A stretch of DNA of 44,779 nucleotides from positions 501,591-546,369 of the forward strand of contig MNCI01037709.1 in NCBI GenBank assembly GCA_015680685.1. The letters are read 5' to 3'. Below are positions 33,253 to 44,724 of this stretch, in pieces. Each line of letters starts with the position of its first letter. Positions within the stretch are counted from its first letter, which is position 1. The position numbers and the translations under genes were made by a program. A model generated the notes under the pieces. It did not search any database. It saw only the letters and a list, made by a program, of their open reading frames with translations, and was not told the DNA's origin. Source of the stretch: Gnetum montanum (taxonomy: Eukaryota > Streptophyta > Gnetopsida > Gnetales > Gnetaceae).

Positions 33253-33269
33253 CCCCGACAACAGCACCA
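33253..33269 (-). promoter_or_regulatory. Primer binding site of element B (tRNA-Asp)
   Basis: Plus strand CCCCGACAACAGCACCA, one base from the LTR. It matches the 3' end of plant tRNA-Asp (CCCCGGCAACGGCGCCA) except for three G-to-A changes, as expected for decay of methylated cytosines on the other strand. Confidence 0.85.
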
Positions 33270-33270
33270 A

Positions 33271-34156
33271 TGATGAGTGGCGAGGTGCCCCTACACTCAA
33301 CCATACGAATACGAGCATTACACACACGATCCGATTGAACTTCATAGACGGACTAGTTGTGGCACCTAGATAGTTAGCCTTAGGTTGCAATTCGTTGTCT
33401 TCCCACCTGGACTAGTATTATCTTTGTCACGTATGGTTTAGTCCAAATTGAGGTGTATGATGTGTTCTAACCTAATGCTACTCCTAAAGGTAATGGAAAA
33501 TAAGATTAACTAAGCTAGGAAGAAAAGAGTAAGAGAACCTAAACTAGCCTAAGTGCAATGAGCATCTATTCCTTGATTATCCGTACACATCTTGGACTTC
33601 ATGCACGACTACCACTAGGATTACCAAGCGCAGATCCTAGGTACACTACTGGGTTACCAAGTAGTCACACTTAAGTGCTCGTAATCAAGTCATACTCATT
33701 CCACGTTTTAACATGAGATAAGGAAGAGAGAGAGATTAACTAGGAAAGTGGTAAATAACAATTAATTAAATAATTAATCTAAGTGAATGCTGCAATGATG
33801 AAGTAATCTCGATCTTTATTTCTGGTCATGTGCGTGTCCAAGTACATCACACTCAAATAAAGGATGCCATACAATTACAATCATCACACTGCGGGTAGAC
33901 ACTGGAAAATATTCTATCTCTAGAAGGGTAAAACTGCCAGAGTTCCACTAAGGGACTAAAACTAGATGCCTAAAACTAGGAAAGTTGCCTCTTATTTATA
34001 GACATTGAGGCAGGCCGTGATATCGCATACGCGATATCACGGCTGCGATATCACATCCACTGCGATATCACGGCCACTACGATATCGTGGTTGCTACAAC
34101 AACAGGGCTGTGATATCATGGCTACGATATCATAGCCAGCAAATTATGACTCATTA
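33271..34156 (-). repeat. 5' LTR of element B
   Basis: 886 bp, plus strand TGATGAGTGG...GACTCATTA; the terminal CA has become TA. TATA box (minus) at 33993-34001. Seven GATATC decamers at 34015-34135, about one unit more than in the 3' LTR, which accounts for the 16-bp length difference. Confidence 0.92.
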
Positions 34157-36458
34157 GGGTAGGTAGGGAGTTCACCTTGCATAGCTGGAGTAGGTGGTAA
34201 TGGAGTTAAGGGTGGAAGAGGTGCAGCTAGATGAGAAGGATGGTATGTTTGTGAAACATTGCCCTTAGGAGAAGGAGCCCTATAATACTCATGAGCTTGG
34301 TAGTGAGGTTGAGGAGTAACATGACCAATAGAGTCACGTGGAGAGATTGGCTACTACACATAATATCCATACAGGTCAGGTTGCCGGTAAGGATACTATT
34401 GCCTTGGTGGTGGCATTCCCCATGATTGTGGGTACTGCCATTGTTGATACTGCTCGATCGGTTGTGGTGGAGTTCCACTTGGATAATACGTTAAGGGTTG
34501 GTGGAATTGTCTTGAGTTACCCTGAGGATAAGGTAACCTTTGGGGTGTTTGCCTTTTGTTTAATCATGGGTTGAGTGCATACACCCCAGACTCCTACAGA
34601 TGTGAGATTATAGGGTAACATCCCTTAGGATGGTCATATTGGCATATCTTGCATCCACTATCATTGTCTATATCCGAATCCATAACCTCCTTGATAATGG
34701 CAACTTTGCCCTTACCCTTTTTATGTGCATGTTCAGTTTCTCTCTTTTTTTCTCTTTTTGAGATCACTACCTTGCTCTCTAGACTCCTCTACTATTTTAA
34801 GAACGGTTTAAAATCTATCATCTAGGGAATCCCACATTTGGTCTACCTTTGCTGATACTTTTGATACTAATTTTTAGATAGGCAAGGTTTTCTTATTCAC
34901 CATCTCTTTGAGTGTTGACTCTTCTTCATCTTCACAAAATCTTACTCCCCTCTTTTGGATGGAAGGATCTTTGTTATATTCCTCCACACTCTCTTTTTTC
35001 CTTAACTCACCTTCTTCTTTAGCAACTTGCTCTAATAATCTTTGAACTTCATGGGTCCTAAGCTTAGATAGCCTCCCTTGGGCATACGTCCCAAGGGTCC
35101 TTTGTGTTTCATACCTAAGCCCATCGACAAGATGGCGTAGTTGATCCCTCTACGAATAATCATGGCTCGGACAACAATGTAATAGTGCATAATAGCAGCC
35201 CATGGCAGCATCCAAGGGTTCATGGCCTCCTTATTTCCATCCTTGGATTTACTTTCACAAGTTGGACACTCAGGAGTACATTTGATACTTATCGTTGAAC
35301 AATTCTAACATGGTACTCCACCTACGAATAGATTCCAGTTCTAAGGACTGATACCAACTCTCTGCTTCTTTGACCAGTATCCGTGGGAACAACTTAAGTT
35401 TTTGTCATTCACTTTCTATGTTTTGTAAGGCACATGCATCATAAAATGCCCCCTTCAAATTGTGGGATGTTGTTCATGTCTGATCTCTTGATCCTACTAT
35501 CTTTTTGGTGCCTTGTTGGGATCCTAACAGCCTCAGTTATGTCTATCATACTTTGAGTAGTGAGTAGGGGTTCGTTGTGATCATCCCGTTTGTGGTATCT
35601 ATAATGCCTATATTGTTCCCTACTCTCCCTTCTTTCATGGTGTGTTTCTCTAGAGTGCCCTCGTCGCCTTTCTCAACTATTTTGTCTACAACTCCTGTTT
35701 CACCTACCCTTATCCTCATGGTCTTTTTCTTTGTGATTGCATCCAAAACTTGAAGAAGAGGGTGAAGGAGATGATGAAGGTGAAGAAGAAGGAGGACTAT
35801 CACCATGTCGGTGCCTTCTTCCTTCTCTACGGTGGTCGCAGCCCCAATCACAGTTATGATCAAAATGTCCATCTTTGTCATGTGTTCGTGTTCCTTTTTC
35901 AGAACCTTTATGTCTATCAGTACTAGAATATGGGTTATGGATAGTTGCATAAAGATTCTGATACACAACCCCTTGACCAAAGTCAATGGGAGGAGCATCA
36001 TTGTGTGGGTGACTTCCTAAGATAGGTTCATCACCCTCATTTTTTCTTAGGACATGTGGGACATTCTATGACAACTTTCCCTTCATGGATTCATGACGTC
36101 TCTCCTGTTGTAAGTCCCTTTGACACTATGCCTCTATGGGTTGATACTCTCTCAAGTCATGATCATGCACAATGTACTCTGCCTATAAATGCTACATGCC
36201 AATTCATGCGAGATCACGAAGAAGTATGCCCAAGACTGATCGATTGGGAGGTAACACTATGTTACCTTCTAAATCTCGCCAACATAATTATTCATCCTGG
36301 TGAACGATAAAGGTAAATTTTGGTACATATTCATTGGGATGAACATATACCATGCAAAACTATTGAGGGATTGGTGGATTATCATGTGTACTAGGCCTCC
36401 AATTGTTCCCTGTATCAAACCTAGGTGGTGAAACACTTTCGTATGAAGAAGGAGACAT
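34157..36458 (-). pseudogene. Element A gag, interrupted by element B
   Basis: Starts at ATG 36458 (MSPSSYESVSPPRFD). Followed by His/Arg/Asp-rich charged sequence (35966-35700, DRHKGSEKGTRTHDKD and Ser/Pro runs), a badly decayed gag domain at about 35480-35000, a zinc knuckle CKICQYDHPKGCYP near 34660-34620, and a Pro/Gln/Tyr-rich tail ending GELPT at the element B junction. Its layout matches element B gag but with more stops. The frame continues at 27515 on the other side of B. Confidence 0.82.
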
Positions 36459-36578
36459 GATTGTCTATTCAATGTGCAATGTATTATTATTTATTATTTT
36501 TCTTTAACCAACCCCAAGGGTTTGTTCCAATGATGTGAAATATTTTCTATGTTCTAGTTAGCACACAAACAACAAAGT

Positions 36579-36595
36579 CCCCGGCAACGGTGCCA
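36579..36595 (-). promoter_or_regulatory. Primer binding site of element A (tRNA-Asp)
   Basis: Plus strand CCCCGGCAACGGTGCCA, one mismatch to the 3' end of plant tRNA-Asp, one base from the LTR start at 36597. The tRNA-Asp primer is usual for Athila-type elements. Confidence 0.93.
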
Positions 36596-36596
36596 A

Positions 36597-37406
36597 TGAT
36601 GAGCGGTGAGATATCCCTATGCTCAACCATACGAATATGAGCATCCAAGCATGATCTGGTCGAATTCCAAGAACTAAGTGCTTATGCACCCTTGTGGAAC
36701 AAGAATGGGTGGATCAATCGTTGTCTTCCCAAGCTTACTTGTATGTCATGATTGTATGGTTAAGTAAACTTGAGGCATATAATTTTTATACTTTTTTGTG
36801 TTTTATGTTCTGCTGCTAATAAGGGAGGAGAGAGATAACTAAGTAACTAATTTAATTTGACTACTTATTAACTAGGCTCTAACTGATCCTAACACCAGTA
36901 TCTGTTCTCACTTGCTATACACATCCTGAACTAGTGCAACACTACTGGGATTACCAAACGCTAATCGTTACTGGGTTACCAAGTATTATATGCATGCTCA
37001 AAGTGATCATAATGTGTGTGCTTACTTAGGAGAGTTTTAGGGTGAGAGAGAATCATTAATTAACTAAGAAAAGCATTAATTAATAGTAATTAACATTAAT
37101 TAATCTATTCTAAATGCTACAAGGTTTATCACAAAGTTCTTCTTTATTACTGTATACAAGGTGTGCTCAGGTACACAATGCTTGAATAAAGATCCATTCA
37201 CTTTATGACTCCTACTGTAGGCACGTAGAAATAATTCTAACTCTGAGAGGGAGAAAAGGCAAGAGTTTTGGTAAGGTACTAAGATTAAATATCCAAACCA
37301 GGTGCTCCCACCTCTTATTTATAGGCAGTGAGGTAGGCCGCAATATCGCATACGTGATATCGCATGGAAGGCCACGATATCACGTACATGATATCATAGC
37401 TCATCA
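36597..37406 (-). repeat. 5' LTR of element A
   Basis: 810 bp, plus strand TGATGAGCGG...TAGCTCATCA, aligning along its whole length with 20843-21652. Minus-strand TATA box at 37316-37324, palindromic GATATC blocks at 37335-37400. Confidence 0.94.
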
Positions 37407-37411
37407 ATGAT
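37407..37411. repeat. Target site duplication ATGAT, right copy
   Basis: Matches 20838-20842 exactly and bounds element A. Confidence 0.9.
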
Positions 37412-37765
37412 ACATAATGTGATAGATGAAAAATGACAAATAATCCTAATGATGAATAAAGTGTGCAAGGAACACAACAAATAATGTCACAACATACAAA
37501 TAAAAAAAGTTGCATTCCAACCTAGTGATAAGCTTCTTTATTGGAATTCCATGTATGTGCCACAATGTACTAACTTCCGAACATTATGGGAAGTTACTTA
37601 CATAATCCATTCAAATTTTCCTTCTAGGGTCATGACAATTTACCATCAAACTAGCCCTAGAAAACATATCTTAGTCAAAGTACATCAACTTAACCCATTC
37701 CTAGAACCCCAAGAATCTGGCAACACTAACACCTCTATGCAACAACAGGCACACTTTATTTTCTA
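37412..37765 (+). pseudogene. Element E integrase, C-terminal half
   Basis: Plus-strand continuation of the gene broken at 20842. KVAFQPSDKLLYWNSMYVPQ, FRTLWEVTYIIHSNFPSR and HILVKVHQLNPFLEPQ align with the element A integrase C-terminal domain (DKVLYWNPIHVPQ, FQMLWEGPYVIHATFPSG). Ends at a stop around 37765. Nonfunctional. Confidence 0.85.
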
Positions 37766-39400
37766 GATCTTCTCCTCTCAACTTAGTCTTGGGGGATTTA
37801 GCCATCCATTGTAACCTCTTAATGACAAAAATTGATTTTTCATCTTTTTCTTTTGCAATGTTCTTTATATTTTATTCATTTTCTTAATATCTTACTGATT
37901 ATTTTATATATTTTCTTTTCTTCTTTGTTAATTTCATTCAATTTTGTTGGAAATCTCTAATTTTTGTTCATTGCTACTACAAATTTTGAAAATTTATTCA
38001 ATGCAGCTATCAAACTTTGTCCTTGGATTGTACTCTCTCCTAACAAATTGTTGATTTTCTAATGGTGTCAAACAAGGAGTTCACGACATCACATTTACAC
38101 CATGTTTATGGAGAAAATTTGTGAAATAAGATCTAATAAATGAAATTGCTTAATTAGCTTCAAAAATATGATTGGAAAATAAGAGTTAAATTATTTATTT
38201 TAAGGGAAAATTTCATGAGAAGCATAATGGAGAAAGGTGTTAAAGGAAAGTGCTCTTTATATAGGTGTGCTCATTTTGAGTTTATAATCATGGAATTAAT
38301 AAAAGCTTGACAAGGTGTTTTCAACCTACATTATGAAGAAATTGTGGTTTTCCCATATGCAATGGAGGAGATAAAATCTAGGAATTAATTTGAAAATTGC
38401 AAAAAGATTATTTACAATTGTGTCTCCATTGGTTTGTACATGTTTATCAGTTAAGTGCAGTGGTAAATCAAGTGTTCCATAAGAATAATGAAATTAAATG
38501 CATTCCTTTTCACTATGAATATGCAAAAACTTTGTAAAAGAGAACACATGAATAACTTCATCACGTGGAAATCAATTTCTATGTTGCACATTCTAATCTA
38601 TAGTGGTTTGTAAATGGTGGTAGGAAATTAAGTTACAAAGCCAAGAATCATAAATTAAACAAAGGGAAAATATCTAGTCCAAGTGCTCAACAGCACATGA
38701 TTAAATGTTGGAAGGGCAAGACCATAATTTTGGCACAAAATTAACAAGATTCTTATTAAACAATGTTAAAAACATTCAACAAAATTGCCTAGAAATTCAT
38801 TATTATTCCAAAAAAGAAACCCTATCACAAACGAAATTATGGTAATACAGAGTACACTTGTAAAAAAATGAGAATTCCAAATTTAAGGAAGAACATAAGC
38901 CTAGCAACTATGCAAAGGAGTAAATCTATACAAATCAACATTCCAACGAAACAATCATGCCAAACCTACAGGCATCAATAATTTAACATTTTAAATAAAA
39001 ATCCTTAAGCTAGTGGCTATCAAATACTAAAAATTGCATGTCCAAGAATCCTAAATGGAGGGTATCTATCATGGCATTTTTCATGGAAGTGCCAGAGATT
39101 TGGAAGGCAACTCCTCTCCTACTACCCATGTGCAAGTTCCACTGTACAAGGGATCATGCAATCATAGGGCATTAACGCCACAAAACTAGAATAAGGCTTG
39201 AATCCATGATGGAGATAGCAGTTACTAAGAAAAAATGAGTGTAGAAACCTAATGCAACACCAACAGAAGTGCCATCCTGAGCCATAGCAACAAGATCTGG
39301 AAGCGAGCAATGCAAAACACACAAAGAACACACACAATGGAGGCAACACAATAGCAGGCACGGTGCCCATAGAGACAAGCATCGACATGAGGTGCATCAA
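37766..39400. other. Noncoding, probably 3' spacer of element E
   Basis: AT-rich, no domain found on either strand. A hydrophobic, Cys-rich minus-strand frame at 39122-39412 has no recognisable similarity. The E 3' LTR may be here, but I cannot place its ends. Confidence 0.4.
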
Positions 39401-41339
39401 AAAATCAACCACGTATATTAAGGTCGTATGACCTTAATAATGATTCAATTCAAAAATAAAAAAAATGAACTGTTATAAACAAGGAATTAAAGTTTACTTA
39501 TATTACAAGCAATATATTTTTTTAGAAAGGAGATTTATGGTTCCAAAATGGGAGAATTTATAATCATTTAATCAACAAAACTTTACTTTTGGAATTTAAA
39601 ATTTCAAATAGAAATTATAAACTCCCATGAAGACTATAAATGAATCTTCTTGATATTTGTAAGGTTGTAATTGATAAAGAGACACTTGCCAATTATAGCT
39701 TATTATTCTCTTAGAAGTTATTTCTTAAGGAAGTTAGAAATAAATTTCCTAGATATTTATAATACCCTTAACCTCTCATGATTATTGTAACTACCCTAAG
39801 GTCACTATAAAAGGACCTTCAAAGGTAGAGAAAAAAACAAGAGAATGGGAAAAAGTTTAAAGATTGGAAGAAGTAATTTTGAAGATTGTAAAGCATGGCT
39901 AGCTAAAGGCATCAATTTAGCTACTTTTTTTTAATCCTACGAGTTCATTTCTTCCCATTTTGTTTTAGTTACTTAGCTAACGGTTTAAATAGTATCATGC
40001 TTAGCATTTAATTTTGGGATTTTTCCTAGGTTGCTTTTATAGCTCTATTTTTGTGGAATATTAGACTTCTATTAAGGTTTTCCATAGAAGAGTTTATGTT
40101 GTTGAAAAGTCGTAAGAGCAATTTAATAGTAATGTCTTAACAAAATTTCCTATTTTGAGCATAGAGAAGCTACAAAAATCTTTGGTATTTTGAGATGACT
40201 GAAATAGCTTCATTGTTTTAAAGTGTATTGCCTTGGTATTTCAATCCTAAAATTGTCAAATATTTTGAAGGCTCTATTGAATACAATCTTTGACAACTAT
40301 TAACTAGCCAAAATAGAGACTCATACTTTGTCATTTATGTAGTGATTTTTGGTAGTATAATAAGATTTCCTTTATGAAATTCCTTGTTGAGCTTAGAGGG
40401 TTTGGACAATTCATGGTTAAATTGAATTAGAATAGCTTTATTACCAAGTGTTTTCTCGTGTCAAATTATCTTGTTTAAATGTTTGAGGGTTCACATAAAT
40501 CTGATTTCTTTTCTTTCTTTTTCAAATTCCATTGAATCTCACTCTATTTCTAGTTTTATTGTGGAAGTTTCTCTCTAGGGGAAATTAGGAGTAGGTTGGA
40601 AAATTTGTGCTTAGAGGTTTTTGTGAAATTTTATTTGTTACAAGTAATGTACTATAGGGACTGTAAAGACAAAGTGATTGAACAAAATAGGAATCCCCAA
40701 CAACTCACAGTATTTGACAAAGATAGCTAAATCTCTTTTTTGATAGCCAATTATAATTTCATACACAAACCAACCATTTCAACATTCACAACAACAAATA
40801 CACACTCATGCTTAGTTCATTACATAATCATTGAGTTTATTTGAAGGTATCTGGTCCTTGGTGTTGCAAACAAGTAAGCACCTAATTCCTATTTGAAGAA
40901 CACCTTCAATCCCGTGACTCCCAAGGTCATGAGACTAAAGGCCACCCCCAATGTTGGTAGTCTAGTGCCAAACGGTTTCCAATAGTTTTTTTGGTGCTAG
41001 AAGGAGGGTTGAAAATTTATCCTCTAAGTTCATAAGCCTAATAGTCCTAGCACACCAATAGTTCTTTATTTCTAGTAGAACTTAGAAATTAGATACTATT
41101 TTCAATTCATGACCAAACAGATTCATAGTTTGGAAAATTTCAAAGGCTCCAAAGAAATTCTTGATTAAAAGACTAATTATTCATCAAAAGAAGAACATAA
41201 TAAAGTTTTTGAGTTTGAAACAAGTAGTTAAGTAAAGACTATAAGGATAAGAAGATCATCCATTCTATCTAGTTTATTAGTCTATAAGAGAAGGTCAAAG
41301 AAATATAAGAGTTTAACAATCAAAAGGAATTTTAATAAG
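39401..41339 (+). other. Probable 5' region/LTR of element D
   Basis: AT-rich, no gene seen. A good plus-strand TATA box CTATAAAAGG lies at 39805-39814, followed by a purine-rich leader, in the place and orientation of an LTR promoter for the gag starting at 41340. LTR ends and primer site could not be fixed; a TTGGTGTTGC stretch near 40858 is the only weak primer-site candidate. Confidence 0.4.
39805..39814 (+). promoter_or_regulatory. TATA box, probable LTR promoter of element D
   Basis: CTATAAAAGG on the plus strand in otherwise AT-rich sequence, 1.5 kb upstream of gag D. Confidence 0.45.
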
Positions 41340-42438
41340 ATGGCAAATCCTTGGCAGGAGTTACACCATTAGGATTTCAAAACTACAATGATATTCCTAA
41401 GGTAGTTTACAAATATTTTTCTAAACCTTTTATTCCTAGAAAAGCTTACTTGGTTGATGAGTATATTCATTTATTTGATTTAGCTTTGGCTCATGCAAAT
41501 ATTCAACATCAAGATAAAGCTTGTAAGTTTTTTGTGGCATATTTAGAGGATATGACTCAGATTTTGTATTCGAACTTGCCAAGCAATAGTATCACAAGTT
41601 GGGATGACATGAAAAGTCTTTTTTTAGCCTAGTTTGGCAACTAATTAAATCAACAACAACTATACTATGGGCTAATACAAGCTAAGCAAGGAGTTAAAGA
41701 GTCAATTAGAGATTTCAACATTAAGTTTCAAAGAATTTGTGAACTCTTTCAAAGACAGTATAGACCATTAGATGAAGTTCTTAGAGATACTTATCTTAAT
41801 TTTGTGAATCCCAATATTTCAATATGATTAAGGAGAACTCCAAACTTGATAACACTAAATGACTACTTTAGTGAAGCTATACAGTTAAAAAAACTGTTGA
41901 ACTTGAATCATGAAGAGATTATCACAACTCAAAAAGAGAAGAAAAGATGATGATTCCTATGCAAGATTTTGCATAACTTAAAGCATTATCGAGGCCATCT
42001 CATATTAAGATAGAGTAAGATTTAGAAAGCAGATAATATGAAAAAGGATAGTTAATGAGAGACTTATCCAAAAAAGTGATGAAACTAGAAAAAGCTTTGA
42101 AAAAAGTTAAAATCAAGAAGGAAAAGAAAAATAGGAAACATAAGCATCAAGAAACTAAATTAATAGAATATGAGGATGAAAGTAATCTTATTATGTCTAA
42201 CTTCCTTGATATTGAATCTGCTAATGAGCTATCTAGTGTTCATTATGCAAGCAAATCTTCTACCAATGGATCTAGTGATACTTCTTCTCTATCAAGTTCT
42301 AAAGAGGATATATCATCAGATCAAGAGTGTAATAACAATGAAGAAAATGGATATAATCTTCAATCAAAAGAAAGGTTAACTACATCCAAACCTCCAAATG
42401 TTAATTCTAATCCATCCACTAAGAGAGAGATTTTTTAA
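41340..42438 (+). pseudogene. Element D gag
   Basis: ATG at 41340 (MANPWQEL) followed within 10 codons by a small frameshift into the frame open from 41351. The gag domain runs about 41420-41880: FFVAYLEDMTQILYSNLPSNS, SWDDMKSLFLA, GVKESIRDFNIKFQRICELF and YRPLDEVLRDTYLNFVNP, the pattern of plant Tat-type gag proteins. A Lys-rich coiled coil (about 42055-42160) and a Ser/Glu-rich acidic tail follow. Stops at 41630, 41645, 41826 and 41948. No zinc knuckle seen. Confidence 0.82.
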
Positions 42439-42516
42439 TCAAGTAGAAGAGAGAAAAATAAAAATAAAGAAGATAAATTAGGGCAAACTATTTAAAATTA
42501 ATCTTTTAATAAGTGG

Positions 42517-43060
42517 ATGAAGAAACCAAGCTTTTATGGAGATGGAGAATATGATCTCGTCAATGATCTTAAACATTTCAATGCCAACATTAGCATATAT
42601 CAATTATTACAGACAATAGATCAGCAAAGAAAGGCTTTAGAGTTCATTAAATGTAAAAAGAGAGTTGAAGAATCAGAGTTAAACTATGTATCAAACATTG
42701 ACAAAATAGCAAAAACAAGCTATGATTGTACTCCTGATAAGGAAGGTCCTCATTTTCTTTTGACAATGAAGTTAAAAGACAAGTATCTTCACAATTTTTT
42801 GATTGATTCTAGAAATACCTCTACTATTATGTCATTAACTATGTGTAAAAAAATCTTGGTATTATTCCTGAAAGATCAAATAAAAAGATTGTTTAAGTGG
42901 ACAAAAGTATAGTAAAGATTATGGGTCAACTACCCAATGTTCTATTAGAAATCACTTCTAAGCCTCATATCAAAAGTAGAGTGACTATTCAAGTGGCAAA
43001 TATACCAAATTCACATAATATTTTATTTAGTAGAAGTTGAAGTAAGAATTTCTTAGGTTA
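42517..43060 (+). pseudogene. Element D protease region
   Basis: A linker (ISIYQLLQTIDQQRKALEF) leads into an aspartic protease with FLIDSRNTSTIMS near 42800, where the catalytic DSG reads DSR. After a frameshift near 42900 comes the usual region downstream of protease: LPNVLLEITSKP, NIPNSHNILFSRS, and then FLGYISMDYSHMWLP leading into the RNase H. Inactive. Confidence 0.78.
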
Positions 43061-43229
43061 CATATCAATGGATTACTCACATATGTGGCTACCTTGGAGG
43101 GGAGAGCTAAATAAAATATACATTTATAGTGAGCTTTTGATGAATGAAAAAATTACTTCAAATGGAAAGAACAAAGTTGTTGATAAGAGAGCTTTTGAAA
43201 CTAGAATTTGCACACTTCAAGAAGTTGAT

Positions 43230-43640
43230 AATTTGAAAAAAGAAGAATTTCAAGATGAAAGCAAATGGAAACTATACTTCAATGGTTCTTATAACTCGAA
43301 AGGTGTAGGAGTTGGAGTAGTTCTAGTAAAAGATGATTTCCCAAAAATATTCAAGGTAATTCATCTATCTTTCCCTTGTCCTAACAACAAGGCCAAATAT
43401 GAAGCTTTATTGGAATCAAAACAACATTTGAAAAAGGAGTCAAGGTAATCACCATTAAGGGAGACTCAAGATTAGCCTGTGAATAGATTAAAGGTAATTT
43501 TGTGTTAAAGAGCTCATTCTTACAACCTTATAAATAGTTTGTCTACAAAATCCTAGATTAGTTTCATCACTACCAAATAGAACATATAGGTAGAGAGGAT
43601 AATTATATAGCGGATGACTTATCAAAAGTAGCCTCATCAT
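43230..43640 (+). pseudogene. RNase H domain placed between protease and RT in element D
   Basis: Plant/archaeal-type RNase H, which would degrade RNA in RNA-DNA hybrids. WKLYFNGSYNSKGVGVGVVL (first Asp now Asn), PNNKAKYEALLES (Glu kept), a frameshift near 43440, then IKGDSRLACE (Asp kept) and HIGREDNYIADDLSK (Asp kept). Lies downstream of protease and upstream of the RT that starts near 43930, not after RT. This is the acquired RNase H type of Tat elements; a normal gypsy RNase H should follow RT, but RT is cut at 44724. Confidence 0.85.
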
Positions 43641-43919
43641 TAGAGGTGAAAAAGATAGAAGGTTATGAAGGTGTAATGATTGAGAAAGAACATTAGCCAT
43701 CAGTACCAGATAACATAAAGCATTTACAAGTATTTGAAGATGATGATCAAGCACTCAGGTTTATGAAAAATAAGCAAGAATTTAAAGTTCAAATCATACC
43801 TGAAACAACCTCAAGGCTTAAGACAAATCCTATTCCCAAAAAGGTGATTGATCATGAACCTAAGTTCAATAAAAATCTACTTGCTGGAGAAGATATGTAG
43901 AATCTAGACAATTAATCTT

Positions 43920-44724
43920 TTGAAGTGATAAATCTTGGATCCACTAAGATACCAAAGATGTTAAATGTCATAAAGTAAAAAGATTCAGTTTTCAACAAAA
44001 ATTTATTATTACTCCTGAAAATTAATTTGGAAAATTTTTCTTGGTCTTATGATGATCTTAAAAACTTTCAACCAGATGTGATGACACATAAAATATCTTT
44101 AATATACACTTGTAAGATAGTTAAACAAAAATAAAGAAAATTTAATCCATCATTTAAGCTAGCTCTGAAAGCTAAGATCAAAAATTTATTACAAGCCCAA
44201 ATCACATATCTAATCTGATATTCGACATGGCTTTCTCACCTTGTTCCAGCAAGAAAGAAGAATGATGATATTAGGCTTCGTGTGGATTTTAGAATTTGAA
44301 TGAAGCCTCAAAAAAAGATAAATACCCACTTCCTAGAATCGATGATATGTTGATCAAAGTATCAATTTTTCAAGTATATTCTTTCTGGGATGGTTTTTTA
44401 GGCTATAATCATGTTATGGTAAATAAGGATGATAGACATAAGACAACATTTATCACAAAGTGGGGAAATTTTGCTTATCAAAGAACACCATTTGGATTAT
44501 CAAATGCTGGAGCTACTTTTTAAAGAGCAATGGATTTAGCCTTTAAAGGTTTAATAGGTGAGTTTTTTGTGGTTTATTTAGATGATATCACTATCTTTTC
44601 AAAAAGAAAGGAAGATCATATTGGTCATCTTCAACAAGATTTTGACAGATGTCATGAGTATGATATTTCATTAAATCCTAAGAAATGTATTTTTGAGTTT
44701 ATATCAAGAAGTTTACTAGGCCAT
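43920..44724 (+). pseudogene. Element D reverse transcriptase, truncated
   Basis: Ty3/gypsy RT: NLENFSWSYDDLKNFQPDVMTHKI at about 44030, DIRLRVDFR near 44275, KDKYPLPRIDDML at 44310, KWGNFAYQRTPFGLSNAGATF at 44460-44520, active-site box VVYLDDITIFSKR near 44580, SLNPKKCIF at 44665. The coding stretch stops at SLLGH, where the sequence becomes an LTR beginning TGATGAG at 44725; a complete RT would go on with an Ile-Val-Ser-like segment. Several earlier stops and a shift near 44298. Confidence 0.9.

Larger units (their letters stand above)
27516..34156 (-). mobile_element. Element B: non-autonomous Athila-like element nested in A
   Basis: Minus-oriented element with 3' LTR 27516-28385 (870 bp) and 5' LTR 33271-34156 (886 bp), primer site, gag, a noncoding middle and one unknown ORF. 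No RT, RNase H or integrase is visible in the 4.9 kb between the LTRs. Flanks are GGCTG (27511-27515) and GGGTA (34157-34161), an imperfect target duplication. Removing B with one 5-bp copy restores the element A frame across the site (GELPTQP then KHNVIRAANS), which supports insertion into A. Its LTRs and 3' end resemble element A, so A-type enzymes could have mobilised it (inference). Confidence 0.88.
20843..37406 (-). mobile_element. Element A: Athila-like Ty3/gypsy element with nested element B
   Basis: Complete minus-oriented LTR element, 16,564 bp including a 6,641-bp insertion. In element sense: 5' LTR 36597-37406, tRNA-Asp primer site 36579-36595, gag 36458-34157, element B, protease 27515-26775, RT, RNase H, integrase to 23545, spacer, polypurine tract, 3' LTR 20843-21652. 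Both LTRs are 810 bp. They differ by scattered, mainly transition changes of several percent (judged by eye), so the insertion is not recent. Coding regions are full of stops. Confidence 0.92.

Noticed and set aside
33253-33269. tRNA-Asp gene fragment
   Set aside because: Only 17 bases of the tRNA 3' end match, next to an LTR: a primer binding site.
39122-39412. Hydrophobic Cys-rich minus-strand frame of 96 codons
   Set aside because: No recognisable similarity, three overlapping frames are equally hydrophobic, and no promoter or neighbours support it.
41340-44724. Element D and element E as one element
   Set aside because: E ends in integrase at 37765 and D starts with gag at 41340 on the same strand; RT types differ (Athila-like versus Tat-like).
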